64,000 nucleotides of DNA, from contig OY776497.1 of the NCBI GenBank assembly GCA_963675625.1, positions 186,001-250,000 on the forward strand. The letters run 5' to 3'. Below, piece by piece: positions 1-8,556 of this stretch. The DNA is from F22 sp963675625. Its GTDB lineage: Bacteria > Bacteroidota > Bacteroidia > Bacteroidales > Bacteroidaceae. Each line of letters begins with the position of its first letter. The first letter of the stretch is position 1. The notes under the pieces were generated by a model. It worked only from the letters and a program-made list of their open reading frames with translations. It was not told the DNA's origin and made no database searches. The translations under genes were made by a program, and so were the position numbers.

Positions 1-173
1 ATACGGTGGTGCACTACGGGGCGGCCATCGGTTCGGGGGCGACGATCTTATGTGGACTCACTATTGGGCGTGAGGCTATGGTGGGTGCTGGGGCTGTGGT
101 GGTGACATCGGTGCCTGAAAAGACGCTGGTATGTGGCAATCCGGCACGCATTATCAAGAAAACGACTTTATAA
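1..173 (+). CDS. Hexapeptide-repeat acyltransferase, C-terminal end (partial)
   Basis: The frame enters at base 3 and stops with TAA at 171-173, so only the last 56 residues are present. GAAIGSGATILCGLTIG and VGAGAVVVTSV show the I-G-x-x-x-x rhythm of left-handed beta-helix (hexapeptide) acyltransferases, and the closing GNPARIIKK is typical of the C-terminus of sugar or serine O-acetyltransferases. The acceptor cannot be told from this part; a surface-sugar modifying enzyme is the likeliest guess. The TIR gene starts 18 bases later on the same strand, so the two may share a transcript. Confidence 0.8.
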   Translation, partial: TVVHYGAAIGSGATILCGLTIGREAMVGAGAVVVTSVPEKTLVCGNPARIIKKTTL

Positions 174-191
174 ATCAAATATAGACGGCAG

Positions 192-1814
192 ATGAAAAAA
201 GATATTTTTATCAGTTATAGTAGCAAGAACAAGGATATTGTGGCTTCGTTTCTGAAGGATTTCAAGTTGAGCAATATCTCAACGTGGATAGATACGGAGA
301 ATCTATATAAGAATCCAGGAACGGATTTTACGCAGGAGATTATGAATAGTATCGACGAGTCGAAGGCGGTATTACTGATTTATACAAAGGAATCGATGGC
401 CTCGGAATATGTGAAGAAGGAGATTGATTATGCCTTCGAAAAGGGGAAGCAGGTGTTGTGTTTCCCTTTTTTCCCTCATAATGAGGAGGTCAACTTCAAT
501 AGGCACCGCGATTTTTCGGATAAGCTCAATAGTACGCAGTGGCTGTGTACTGGACAGCAATTGCATCATATTCCTGGATTGGGCGAGTATGTGGAGGGGG
601 TGCAGAAGGCCAATACGTTGCAGTCGCTCATTACGGACTTGCCTGATAGGGATGAGGATAAGTTTTCCGTGGATGTGATCTTGGCACGTATCGGGATCCA
701 GCAGGTGCTGGGAAAACCGCTGATGCCTTTCGGTACGTTTACGTCGATCGAGCCCAATCCAGATGTGTATGAGAATGAGCATCTGATTATGAAGGTGATT
801 AATAAGGCGATGTATATTGCCCCTACTCCAGCGCAGGCGGCACGCATGCGGTCATTTTTGGATCGCAGTGCGGGATGGCGCGGGGAACTGGCGGAGATCA
901 ATGGTATGAGGATGATCGATACATCGGAGTTGATGGAGTCTATGCTGGCTTTTATTGAGACGCAATGTGGGATGACGCGTGTGGAGGCATTGGGCATTTT
1001 GGAGGAGGCGAAGGAACTGGCCACAGAGGTGATTGCGGGGGACTTGCAGCGCAATAATTTGATGTTTAACGGACCGATGGTGGGGGTTTACAATATCGCG
1101 GTGGATAGGTCGCCTAGTGAGGAGGCTAGTATCTTGTTGATGGATTTGTATCAGTCGGATTATTTTACGTTTAAATGTACTGGGGAGTTGTTTCATTTGC
1201 TCAAGAAGCGTGGGGCGAAGTTTGACATTAAACTCCAATCGGTGACTCCCTATGCGCCTTTCTTGTGTTCGTTGGGTCTGGGTGGTTTTATCGTGGTCAA
1301 GCATGGCGAGGAGGAGTATCTGCAATGGGTCAAACGCTCGGGGGTGATTCAGGCCAAGAATATGTGGCACTTTAGTTATGACGAGACGGTGCATCTGCTG
1401 AAGGATATCAAACGCAATCAAAAGAAGGAGATTATTCGCGATGACCAGGGGGCCTTTTTCTTGGATGCCAATACGATTATCCGCAGGGCGTTGCAGGAGG
1501 AGTTGCGGCTACAGAATAAGGTGTCGACCAAATTCAATACGGGGGTATTTGAATTGGGCTTGATCGAGTGTGATCGATTGGAAATGGAGTTGTTGTCGTT
1601 CTCTATTATTGAGACGGATGCTTCGCGAGATATCCACGAGCAGTTGAGTCCGTATACGGATAGTGCTAAGGATAGAATAGAACGGGAACAAATTGAGTAT
1701 ATCCCCTTTGATATGAAGGAGATGACGCAGGCGCTGCATGGTAAGTTTCTAACACCTGAATCGTACACTTTGGCGCAAAGGCTGATGGTGTTTAAGGAGG
1801 AGGAGCTGTTTTAA
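192..1814 (+). CDS. TIR-domain protein with degenerate Nudix-like C-terminal region
   Basis: 540 residues. Residues 1-95 are a TIR domain: KDIFISYSSKNKD opens it, TWIDTENL follows, and SEYVKKEIDYA places a glutamate (E77) where TIR NADases carry their catalytic Glu. Residues 160-350 are helical and I do not recognise them. Residues about 360-480 read like a worn Nudix fold: GFIVVKHG, QWVKRSG and MWHFSYDET are followed by RRALQEELRL (431-440), which matches the REx2EExG core of a Nudix box except for missing residues. Bacterial TIR domains cleave NAD+ or make cyclic ADP-ribose signals, often in defence; Nudix folds bind or cleave ADP-ribose-type molecules. The role is inferred only. The ATG at 192 is supported by the TIR motif starting at once. 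No partner gene of a known Thoeris type lies next to it. Confidence 0.75.
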   Translation: MKKDIFISYSSKNKDIVASFLKDFKLSNISTWIDTENLYKNPGTDFTQEIMNSIDESKAVLLIYTKESMASEYVKKEIDYAFEKGKQVLCFPFFPHNEEVNFNRHRDFSDKLNSTQWLCTGQQLHHIPGLGEYVEGVQKANTLQSLITDLPDRDEDKFSVDVILARIGIQQVLGKPLMPFGTFTSIEPNPDVYENEHLIMKVINKAMYIAPTPAQAARMRSFLDRSAGWRGELAEINGMRMIDTSELMESMLAFIETQCGMTRVEALGILEEAKELATEVIAGDLQRNNLMFNGPMVGVYNIAVDRSPSEEASILLMDLYQSDYFTFKCTGELFHLLKKRGAKFDIKLQSVTPYAPFLCSLGLGGFIVVKHGEEEYLQWVKRSGVIQAKNMWHFSYDETVHLLKDIKRNQKKEIIRDDQGAFFLDANTIIRRALQEELRLQNKVSTKFNTGVFELGLIECDRLEMELLSFSIIETDASRDIHEQLSPYTDSAKDRIEREQIEYIPFDMKEMTQALHGKFLTPESYTLAQRLMVFKEEELF

Positions 1815-1916
1815 GGCCTACATAGGGGATAAGGCTGTTGTGCGACAGGTAGATAGGTGCTGTATATATCAAAAATTATCTATATCTTTACGCAGTAACC
1901 TTAAAAGAGATCTCCT

Positions 1917-2423
1917 ATGAAACAATTTAAAGTACAACTGAGTAGACCCTTGTTATGGGTCACGGTAATCGTTACGCTGATATTGGTGGGCCTCTTCTCT
2001 TGGCTATTCTCGCTCGTGGTACATCCCCCATTCGGGTTGGACAATTGGATTTGGTTGATCGTTATGGGGAGCTTATTGATTATCTTGGTGCGGTTTGCGT
2101 GTATGCAGCCTGTACTGTTGGAACTCACGGATGATAGGCTCACTATCGTCAGGGTGTGTGGCAAGGTGGATATCTCACGGCATGAGATCGTGGAGGTATA
2201 TCGCAAGAAAAGACTGTGGCTGGATATGAAAATCTTTGGCGATGCGGGATGGTTTGGATATATCGGTGTGTTTTGGAATAAAAAGGAAGGACTGCACCGC
2301 GATTATGTGAAGAATCTATCGAAGGCGGTGGTGATACGCACCAATCATGGGTATTATATCGTGAGTTGTGAGCATCCTGGCGATTTGATACATGAACTGA
2401 AGAAGAGCATGCATGTGTTGTAG
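1917..2423 (+). CDS. Small membrane protein with bacterial PH-like (bPH) domain, copy 1
   Basis: 168 residues. Two hydrophobic segments lie at about 11-33 and 42-62, followed by a soluble beta-rich part that fits the bPH families: LTDDRLTIVRVCGKVDI, then FGDAGWFGYIGVFWNK and a closing GYYIVSCEHPGDLIHEL. A paralogue sits on the minus strand at 29313-29807 with the same segment order and the closing motif GYVISCEQPDQFIEEL. Function is unknown; membrane-bound bPH proteins are usually of unassigned role. A possible -7 box (TATCTTTA, 1883-1890) precedes it, about 27 bases upstream of the ATG. Confidence 0.7.
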   Translation: MKQFKVQLSRPLLWVTVIVTLILVGLFSWLFSLVVHPPFGLDNWIWLIVMGSLLIILVRFACMQPVLLELTDDRLTIVRVCGKVDISRHEIVEVYRKKRLWLDMKIFGDAGWFGYIGVFWNKKEGLHRDYVKNLSKAVVIRTNHGYYIVSCEHPGDLIHELKKSMHVL

Positions 2424-2458
2424 GCATGCATAAGTATATAACCTTAAACAAACGAAGT

Positions 2459-2797
2459 ATGAAGAATTTTAAAGAAACTCTGGAAACAAATGGTAAGCGA
2501 ATGAATGATTTGGCAGTGGGGGCTCCTAAAATGATGAAGGCGTTTATGGAGATGCATCACTTGGGTACACAGAATGGGGCGCTATTGACTAAGCATAAGG
2601 AATTGGTGGCGCTGGGTATCGGGATCCATGCACAATGTGAAGGATGTATCTTGGCGCATATCAAAGGGGCGTTGGACGCGGGTGCGACTCACGACGAAAT
2701 CGTGGAAACCATTGAGGTGGCGCTCTATATGGGTGGCGGACCTTGTGTGATGTACGGTTCTTTGGCTTATGGGGCTTTACAAGAATTATCGAAATAA
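2459..2797 (+). CDS. Carboxymuconolactone decarboxylase / AhpD-like family protein
   Basis: 112 residues from the ATG at 2459; an in-frame ATG at 2426 would add 11 residues, but the conserved part begins with MKNFKETLETNGKR. The motif HAQCEGCILAHIKGALDAG holds the CxxC and the downstream His of the AhpD-like alkylhydroperoxidase fold, and VALYMGGGPCVMYG is the usual C-terminal helix. Members are peroxidase-type redox enzymes or true carboxymuconolactone decarboxylases; the intact CxxC favours a thiol redox role. It ends just before a strong terminator. Confidence 0.88.
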   Translation: MKNFKETLETNGKRMNDLAVGAPKMMKAFMEMHHLGTQNGALLTKHKELVALGIGIHAQCEGCILAHIKGALDAGATHDEIVETIEVALYMGGGPCVMYGSLAYGALQELSK

Positions 2798-2807
2798 GAG
2801 GTATAGG

Positions 2808-2844
2808 GTGAGATGTTATTGATGAGATAGCATCTCACTTTTTT
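2808..2844 (+). terminator. Rho-independent terminator
   Basis: GTGAGATG (2808-2815) pairs perfectly with CATCTCAC (2831-2838) and is followed by TTTTTT. It closes the transcript of the AhpD-like gene. Confidence 0.85.
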
Positions 2845-2876
2845 ATATATCGCATGGGTACGTCATTGGAAATAGG

Positions 2877-2884
2877 TATCTTTG
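2877..2884 (+). promoter_or_regulatory. Bacteroides-type -7 box (TATCTTTG)
   Basis: Exact TAnnTTTG match ending 26 bases before the ATG of the transglutaminase-like gene and directly behind a terminator. No good -33 TTTG was seen. Confidence 0.65.
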
Positions 2885-2910
2885 TGGATAATACATAAGA
2901 ACATACGGGT

Positions 2911-4962
2911 ATGAAAAGAATACAGAATTTGATTGGTACAGTTGTCATGCTGTGGTGTGGCATGGGACTATATGCGCAGCAGAGGATGTCGTATACGCTT
3001 AGTCATGATGACAAGTATGCAATAGCATTGTCTATCGAGGATAATATACTTCGGGTAGATACTTTCCCTTCGTCTTTGGGGTATGATCAGTACTTGCTGG
3101 GGGTGAAGGCGTCGTTTGATTTAGCGGATCCGGTGACGAAACAGGTGGTCTCCCCTATCCAATCGAGATGGATAGATAAGTCGTTTGCTTCGGTGGGTGA
3201 AAAAGCGGAGGTGGATCTCAATCAGCTGAAGGATGGCTTGTATGAGGTGGCGCTGTATGTGCATCGAACTGGTGGGGAGCAGTTTTGGAACTTTACCAAT
3301 CCGTATGATATTGTGCTGACAGTTGATCAGCATAGGGCGTCGTTTGCACCAGCCTATTATGGTATGGAAAATAAGGCGGTGCTGGAGCGATTCCCTACTG
3401 ATGCGGATTTCTTGCAGCAATGCCTTGCGAATGAGGGGACTATCCATACACAGTCGCCGCAGGTGCAGCAGTTGGCCAAGCATATCTTGGCGAAAGTGGC
3501 GCAAAAGGGGGACGATTCGCACCGAGCTATCGTGCAGGAGGTGATGAACTGGACGATTAAAAATATCAAGTTGGATGTGGGGAGTTATTACCGCAAGGAC
3601 TTGAATGTCGATGATATGATCAGTCAACGTAGTGCTGTCAATGAGGGGGTGGCTATGTTGGTGGTTAGTGTGCTGAGGGCAGCGGGGGTGCCTGCGCTAT
3701 TCATGCCGTATCATGCGTTGGCTTCTAATGCTGCGTGGTGGACTAGCGATAAGAAGGACAAGACAATCGTGCAATATATCCCTATTGTTTTTTATGGTGG
3801 GGCATGGCATCTGTATAATCCTGTATTGGAGATAACCAACCAGATGGTGGGAAAAGGCATGGATATGTCTTTGGAGTATTTCTCCAATCGGGGGCATCTA
3901 TGGTATAAGGGGAAGGTGAAGTGGCTGGTGGAGAATCATATCCGTCCGTTCCGCTCATCGGATTATCCGATTGCGCCGATGGAGGCTTCTGCTGTGGAGG
4001 GGGTGGATGCTAGGAAGCATCTAATTACATCGTACTGTCGCCGATATGCCTTGTCTATCAAGATCAAGGACAACCAGGTGGCGGTGGAGCATTTCCCTTA
4101 TACGCCTAGTTTCGAGTTGTGGCAGGTGGTGTGGACTTCGGATCAGGAGCTGCCGCATCTCTTTGATAATGGGTGTGTGTATGATATGCCGACTTGGGAT
4201 ACGAGCCTGTGGAATAGAGGCCGTTATTGCTTGACGATTATGGATAAGAATGGGGAACCGGTATTGGGCAATAAGGATCTTGAGGTGAAATGTGGCGCGC
4301 ATGGTGCCGAATGGGACGTGGCGCAGAATACGCTCAATAATATCAAGGTGTTGAATGAGATCAAGATGACGGATAAGGTGAAGCGGCATTTGCTGGCCAA
4401 CAATGAACTGTATCCTAAAAATAATCCGCAGGTGGTGGCGCTGGCTGGTGAGCTGACTGCGGGATTGGCGGATGACTATCAGAAGATGGAGGCGATCCAT
4501 AGATGGGTGAGTACACACATCTACTATGACTGGGATGCGTTTAAACAAGATAAAAAGAGGAAGACTAGGAATTTCTTCCAATCGATGAAGTACTATCGGG
4601 CCAATAAGGTGTCGACGGTGCTCAAGTATCACCGTGCGGTGTGTAGTGGGTATACGTTCCTGAGTGTGGCTTTGCTGCGGGCGGCGGGGGTACCGGCTAT
4701 CGGACTAGAATGTACTTTGCGTGATGGTACGGAGCATATCCTGGTGATGGCGTATTATGTAGATAGATGGGTGGTGATGGATCCAACATGGGATTCGACA
4801 AACAAGTATGAGTTTGGAGCGAACTTACCTCAGAAAATCACGCCTACGCATATGATCTATTTTGATGTGACGATGCCATTTATATCGAGATCCCACACAT
4901 TTACCAAGGCTTTGCTAAATATGAAAAGTTCTCCCCTATCCTATCTCAATCTAGGTATCTAA
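2911..4962 (+). CDS. Secreted protein with two transglutaminase-like domains, the first degenerate
   Basis: 683 residues with a signal peptide (MKRIQNLIGTVVMLWCGMGLYAQ, cleavage expected after YAQ or nearby). The C-terminal domain (about 490-660) is a full transglutaminase-like core: AVCSGYTFLSVALLRAAGVP gives the nucleophile C578, DGTEHILVM gives H609 and WVVMDPTWD gives D624. An earlier domain (about 180-330) keeps the same outline (SAVNEGVAMLVVSVLRAAGV and WHLYNPV) but has no Cys at the matching place, so it is probably not catalytic. Family members act as peptidases or amidases on envelope substrates rather than as cross-linkers; the substrate is unknown. It is a single gene behind its own -7 box. 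Confidence 0.85.
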   Translation: MKRIQNLIGTVVMLWCGMGLYAQQRMSYTLSHDDKYAIALSIEDNILRVDTFPSSLGYDQYLLGVKASFDLADPVTKQVVSPIQSRWIDKSFASVGEKAEVDLNQLKDGLYEVALYVHRTGGEQFWNFTNPYDIVLTVDQHRASFAPAYYGMENKAVLERFPTDADFLQQCLANEGTIHTQSPQVQQLAKHILAKVAQKGDDSHRAIVQEVMNWTIKNIKLDVGSYYRKDLNVDDMISQRSAVNEGVAMLVVSVLRAAGVPALFMPYHALASNAAWWTSDKKDKTIVQYIPIVFYGGAWHLYNPVLEITNQMVGKGMDMSLEYFSNRGHLWYKGKVKWLVENHIRPFRSSDYPIAPMEASAVEGVDARKHLITSYCRRYALSIKIKDNQVAVEHFPYTPSFELWQVVWTSDQELPHLFDNGCVYDMPTWDTSLWNRGRYCLTIMDKNGEPVLGNKDLEVKCGAHGAEWDVAQNTLNNIKVLNEIKMTDKVKRHLLANNELYPKNNPQVVALAGELTAGLADDYQKMEAIHRWVSTHIYYDWDAFKQDKKRKTRNFFQSMKYYRANKVSTVLKYHRAVCSGYTFLSVALLRAAGVPAIGLECTLRDGTEHILVMAYYVDRWVVMDPTWDSTNKYEFGANLPQKITPTHMIYFDVTMPFISRSHTFTKALLNMKSSPLSYLNLGI

Positions 4963-5127
4963 AGGGGTATCGTGAGGGATGTGGTCTTTATGTGCGTGGT
5001 CTATCAACTGTAAATATATTATAATTAACAGAATGGCCTGTTTCATTTTTTGCGGAATAGTTGCCGATGAAAATATTTTGTGTTATATTACACGCCTTGA
5101 CTAGTAATTTGAAACAAAAAACGCACT

Positions 5128-5535
5128 ATGAAAACAATGGAACTTGACAATGATGCACAAGTGAAAAAGGTCAAGGGATTCGTTCAGGATTGGTTTGCAC
5201 ATTACGAAGCTTTGAGTAATGAAGATTATTTCTTAGCGCACATCACTCCTGATACTACATTTAAGTTTGTAGAAGGCGAATACTTGGGACCAGAGGGGTT
5301 TAGTACTTGGTACAAAAACATTATGCTCACGTATCGACCCAACAATGAGCATAGAATTGAAGCTATTTTTGTGGTCAAACAGGATGGGTATTACCATGTG
5401 GATGTATCCTTTAGATTTCTTGGAGAAACCAAAAATGGACAGGTGTTGACTCTGGACATGCAGGAGTATTTCAAAGTGGAAATGCAAGGAGATGGCCGCA
5501 TGATGATTCATGAGAATGTGGTGTACTCGGTGTAA
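5128..5535 (+). CDS. SnoaL-like / NTF2-like fold protein
   Basis: 135 residues, no signal peptide. The pattern of an N-terminal helix (VKGFVQDWFAHYEALSNED), then FKFVEGEYLGPEGFSTWYKN, then HRIEAIFVVKQDGYYHVDVSFRF and a final strand pair EYFKVEM...MIHENVVYSV fits the cone-shaped SnoaL/NTF2 fold. Such proteins are small-molecule isomerases, hydrolases or binding proteins. No catalytic residue can be assigned. It is a single gene that converges on the minus-strand gene at 5601 across a shared hairpin. Confidence 0.65.
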   Translation: MKTMELDNDAQVKKVKGFVQDWFAHYEALSNEDYFLAHITPDTTFKFVEGEYLGPEGFSTWYKNIMLTYRPNNEHRIEAIFVVKQDGYYHVDVSFRFLGETKNGQVLTLDMQEYFKVEMQGDGRMMIHENVVYSV

Positions 5536-5554
5536 ACCCAATGATGAGAAGCAA

Positions 5555-5594
5555 TAGAGAGCGAATCAAAATAAGGTATTTGATTCGCTCTCTA
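5555..5594. terminator. Bidirectional terminator hairpin
   Basis: TAGAGAGCGAATCAAA (5555-5570) and its exact reverse complement (5579-5594) form a 16-bp stem with an 8-base loop between the convergent genes ending at 5535 (+) and 5601 (-). Confidence 0.85.
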
Positions 5595-5600
5595 CGTGTA

Positions 5601-6761
5601 TTATAGTTGGATGCCTTGGTAATATACGCTGGTAAATTCTAGTCCCTCACAAGGTTTTTTGAGGTATTTCTTGATCAAGTCGTACAACTTGCGGTTGGGG
5701 GTGTATTTGGTATCGTCGTAGGCGACGGCGTAACTGACATCGACCCACTCTATGGCATAGAGGACTCGGGCAATCAGGAGATTTTTGTCGTAGGAACGAT
5801 TGGTCTGTTTGGTGATGGGTTCTTTATCGTGCAGGAATTGCTGCATGACAAGATAGAACATGGCTAGTTTGCGGGTATTGGAGATGTCCACTCGCTGGGT
5901 GGGTATGTCTAGCAATAGGGAGTCGTAGTCTTGGAGCATCTTGTCGCATGCACGTGCTATCAGGAAGATGGCTTGGTCGTTATGGCAACTATGGACTTTT
6001 TTCTTATCGGCCCGTAGAGATAGTTCAACGGGGGTGTCAAACTGCACATAAGCGTCTTCGGGTAGTTGGTCGCTTGGGTTGATATCCTGACAAACTGGAT
6101 GCAGAGGGAGGGCGCCGATAGCATCGCGGAAGGAGGCGATAGAATCGACTATACTGGCCGAGGAGACAACGGCGGTGTCGCATTTTTCTTCAATCACATC
6201 TTTGACAAAGAGCACGAGATTCCAAAAGGATTCTAAATCAAAATCATATAAATCAAGGGTATCTAGGAGCTCTTTATTCATATAGAATCGATCTTCTAGG
6301 GCCTGGAGGTCTCCATGGGTTTGCTGGGTATTGTAGCGTACCAGAAAATCGGCTGGGGCTTGGCGCACACTAGCATCATCGGTCATACGCGTGTAGGTGG
6401 CTGTGATATAGGGAATATCTTGCTCGGTGAGGCGATCTCTATTGGTAGGCGAGACACTGGGTAGAGCCAGTTCCCGAATAACGTGCAATTCTTCTGGAAC
6501 TATCCCATCGCTTAGGGAACAGATATACCACAGATTTTGTACCTCACGGAAATGTGCGGGTGAAAAATGGGCCAATTCCTCTTTCATCTCTTCAAGAGTC
6601 ATCTCTTCTGCTGCTTGCATCAGAGGGTCTAGGGGTTCGTTATGCTGGATGGAAAACCACCGAAGAAATTGTTGTTCTTGGATGCTTCGGATATTATCGG
6701 CATGGATAATCAATAATAGGGATTTCAGGATGGCTGTTTTCTGTCGTATGGTATAGTTCAT
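5601..6761 (-). CDS. Hypothetical protein with TerB-like helical N-terminus
   Basis: 386 residues, cytoplasmic by appearance. Residues 1-100 are helical and resemble the TerB-like fold: IRQKTAILKSLLLIIHAD, then RSIQEQQFLRWFS, then a second helical hairpin ending NLWYICSLSDGIVPEELHVIRELA. The rest (100-386) is acidic, mostly helical and not recognised. TerB-like proteins bind metal or act as scaffolds; no function can be given here. The start is followed upstream by three tandem GAAT units (plus strand, about 6770-6781). Confidence 0.55.
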   Translation of the reverse strand: MNYTIRQKTAILKSLLLIIHADNIRSIQEQQFLRWFSIQHNEPLDPLMQAAEEMTLEEMKEELAHFSPAHFREVQNLWYICSLSDGIVPEELHVIRELALPSVSPTNRDRLTEQDIPYITATYTRMTDDASVRQAPADFLVRYNTQQTHGDLQALEDRFYMNKELLDTLDLYDFDLESFWNLVLFVKDVIEEKCDTAVVSSASIVDSIASFRDAIGALPLHPVCQDINPSDQLPEDAYVQFDTPVELSLRADKKKVHSCHNDQAIFLIARACDKMLQDYDSLLLDIPTQRVDISNTRKLAMFYLVMQQFLHDKEPITKQTNRSYDKNLLIARVLYAIEWVDVSYAVAYDDTKYTPNRKLYDLIKKYLKKPCEGLEFTSVYYQGIQL

Positions 6762-6864
6762 GGGAAGTTTTGAATGAATGAATGAGTTTATGGGGTGTGC
6801 GATGTGTAGCGTCGTCCCCCATAGGGGTGTGGCATGAAATAATGGTGCGATAGAATCTATTGAC

Positions 6865-6872
6865 TATATTTG
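6865..6872 (+). promoter_or_regulatory. Orphan -7 box (TATATTTG) with no gene downstream
   Basis: Exact consensus on the plus strand in the 302-base gap 6762-7063. No plus-strand gene follows, but a terminator hairpin with a T-run ends about 150 bases later. No -33 TTTG was found, so it may be chance. Confidence 0.35.
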
Positions 6873-6987
6873 CCCATGTAATAATTGGTTGGTTTTGATT
6901 ATTTCATTACCTATTTGTTAAATGTAAGTGAAATTTGGATGAATACCAAGAATCTCTAGAAAAAAACGAATGCTCTCTCAAGAAAAA

Positions 6988-7024
6988 CGAGGATGTTTCA
7001 AGTGCGAAACACCCTCGATTTTTT
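6988..7024. terminator. Terminator hairpin, usable on both strands
   Basis: CGAGGATGTTTC (6988-6999) pairs with GAAACACCCTCG (7006-7017) with one G-U pair. On the minus strand it is followed by a run of T and closes the gene ending at 7064; on the plus strand ATTTTTT follows. Confidence 0.8.
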
Positions 7025-7063
7025 ATATATACAGTTGTGGGTGTATATCAAGGGACGATGCGC

Positions 7064-7849
7064 TTATTTGATGGTGTATGGTAAACAATACATGATACAC
7101 ATAATCAATGCAGCTGCTACGGTAATCCATCTGTTGACTGGACGATTCGTCAGATGCTGGGTTCGCCAGGCCAATACCAGAGAGAAAAGAGTGATAAGCA
7201 TCGTATGACAAGTCAGGTCATAGCCGATAGGGAAATGGGTCCAATAGTCGCCATACGCTGCTTTCTGCACAAATATCCCCAGGACAAATCCCCCTATAAA
7301 TAAGCAAATCGCTGCTGCTCGAACGCACTGTAGAAATCGTGTATCATCGACAAGGGCGTATAGGCCAGCTTGTATGCCAAAAAATAGGGCGAGCAATAAA
7401 AAGAGGATATGGGGCGCATATAACCAGAAAGAGGTTTGTCCTTCGTATCGGATGATCAAAGGGGAATCTTTATAATAATCTTCTCCTTGGATGGTGAGGT
7501 AGTATTGAAGCGTGGTAGCTGGTGGTTGGGCAGGAAGCACAGCGTATGCGCTATCAAAATCGACGGTGGTATAGTGCTCGAAAGATGGATAGGCTCGATA
7601 GTGCAATTGGGCATCTACATACTGTAGATAGGACGTGCAGACTTCTTTGCCATGATAAGAAGGACGTAAGGAAACGCGTTCACCTCTGGGTCCGCCACAA
7701 AGGGGCAGATGTGCGGTATAGGTACACAGGTTGAAAGTGTAGGTTAGTTTCTTGGGTGCAGTATGCCCCATGGTCAATCTATACATGCTGACGGCAATGG
7801 TGAGGACGACGGCAAGTATGCAGAAGATGGTTTTTCTGTTCATTTTCAT
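7064..7849 (-). CDS. Predicted five-span membrane protein of unknown function
   Basis: 261 residues when started at the ATG at 7849 (a second ATG is at 7843). The longer open frame to 7930 is rejected because the promoter at 7867-7898 would lie inside it. An N-terminal membrane segment (TIFCILAVVLTIAVSMYRL) is followed by about 120 polar residues with three Cys, presumably periplasmic, then four hydrophobic segments (FWLYAPHILFLLLALFFGI, CVRAAAICLFIGGFVLGIF, MLITLFSLVLAW, WITVAAALIMCIMYCL). I do not recognise the family. Confidence 0.6.
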   Translation of the reverse strand: MKMNRKTIFCILAVVLTIAVSMYRLTMGHTAPKKLTYTFNLCTYTAHLPLCGGPRGERVSLRPSYHGKEVCTSYLQYVDAQLHYRAYPSFEHYTTVDFDSAYAVLPAQPPATTLQYYLTIQGEDYYKDSPLIIRYEGQTSFWLYAPHILFLLLALFFGIQAGLYALVDDTRFLQCVRAAAICLFIGGFVLGIFVQKAAYGDYWTHFPIGYDLTCHTMLITLFSLVLAWRTQHLTNRPVNRWITVAAALIMCIMYCLPYTIK

Positions 7850-7866
7850 GAATATTTCTGTTTCGA

Positions 7867-7898
7867 CAAAAATAGGGAAAGTTTGAGAAAACAACAAA
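7867..7898 (-). promoter_or_regulatory. Bacteroides-type promoter
   Basis: On the minus strand TTTG (7898-7895), a 20-base spacer, then TATTTTTG (7874-7867). It ends 17 bases before the ATG at 7849 and fixes that start. Confidence 0.8.
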
Positions 7899-8024
7899 TA
7901 AACGAGGAAAGTGTTGCATAAAATCCTCACAAATAAGGAGGAAATAAAAAATTAACAAATTTATCTGCAACTAAATGAATATACACACACGTCTTACGGA
8001 TGTAATCTTTTAAATAAATAGTAT

Positions 8025-8510
8025 ATGAAGAAAGTTATCGTCACTTTAATTAGTTGCCTCGTATTGGTGGTTTGTGTGCAAGCCAAACCGCTTGAGTTGG
8101 ACAACGTGTACAAAGAAGTATCCCATCTGTCCAACTGTCATAAAGTGAGCGTAGGTTTTCCACTGATGGCACTGGCTAGATTATTTGTTTCTGGTGAAGA
8201 TGCCAAGCAGTTGCGCCATTTTAATAGTGTGTCTGTACTGACTCTAGATGAGTGTACTTCGGCTGTTCAAGAAAAATGGATGGACACAATCTTACAAGGA
8301 CATTTTAATGACTATAGCCTACTCGTTAGTCAGCAAAAGGAAGAGGAAATCTCTCAAATATGGGTGCATCAAAAGAAAGACCGAATCGTTCGTATGATCA
8401 TTGTACATAAAGATGACAACTCGTGTAATTTGGTACGAATAAAAGGCAATTTCACGTTAGAAGAACTATCGGATGGTGAGCCTTTAGACTACACAAAATT
8501 AATACATTAA
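8025..8510 (+). CDS. DUF4252-like secreted protein, copy 1
   Basis: 161 residues with a clear signal peptide (MKKVIVTLISCLVLVVCVQA). The mature part fits Bacteroidetes DUF4252 proteins: a short N-terminal helix, then SVSVLTLDECTS, a DYSLLVSQQ strand, RIVRMIIVHKDD and a closing IKGNFTLEEL. The next gene is a tandem paralogue 46 bases downstream, sharing SVLTLDEC/CILNLDDC, NDYSLL/KDYELT and the RLEGNF-type ending. Function of the family is unknown; cell-envelope location is likely. Confidence 0.75.
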   Translation: MKKVIVTLISCLVLVVCVQAKPLELDNVYKEVSHLSNCHKVSVGFPLMALARLFVSGEDAKQLRHFNSVSVLTLDECTSAVQEKWMDTILQGHFNDYSLLVSQQKEEEISQIWVHQKKDRIVRMIIVHKDDNSCNLVRIKGNFTLEELSDGEPLDYTKLIH

Positions 8511-8556
8511 GCTGTGTCCTATTGATATACATTTAATGACTTAAAAAATAAACAAA

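Noticed and set aside
852..1421. 189-residue minus-strand open frame inside the TIR gene
   Set aside because: Shadow of the TIR-protein frame; no motif, no promoter and no hydrophobic or domain pattern.
4021..4632. 203-residue minus-strand open frame inside the transglutaminase-like gene
   Set aside because: It mirrors a clear gene on the plus strand, shows no family motif and has the composition of a shadow frame.
6993..7208. 71-residue plus-strand open frame over the end of the membrane-protein gene
   Set aside because: It starts inside the terminator hairpin and runs opposite a better supported gene.
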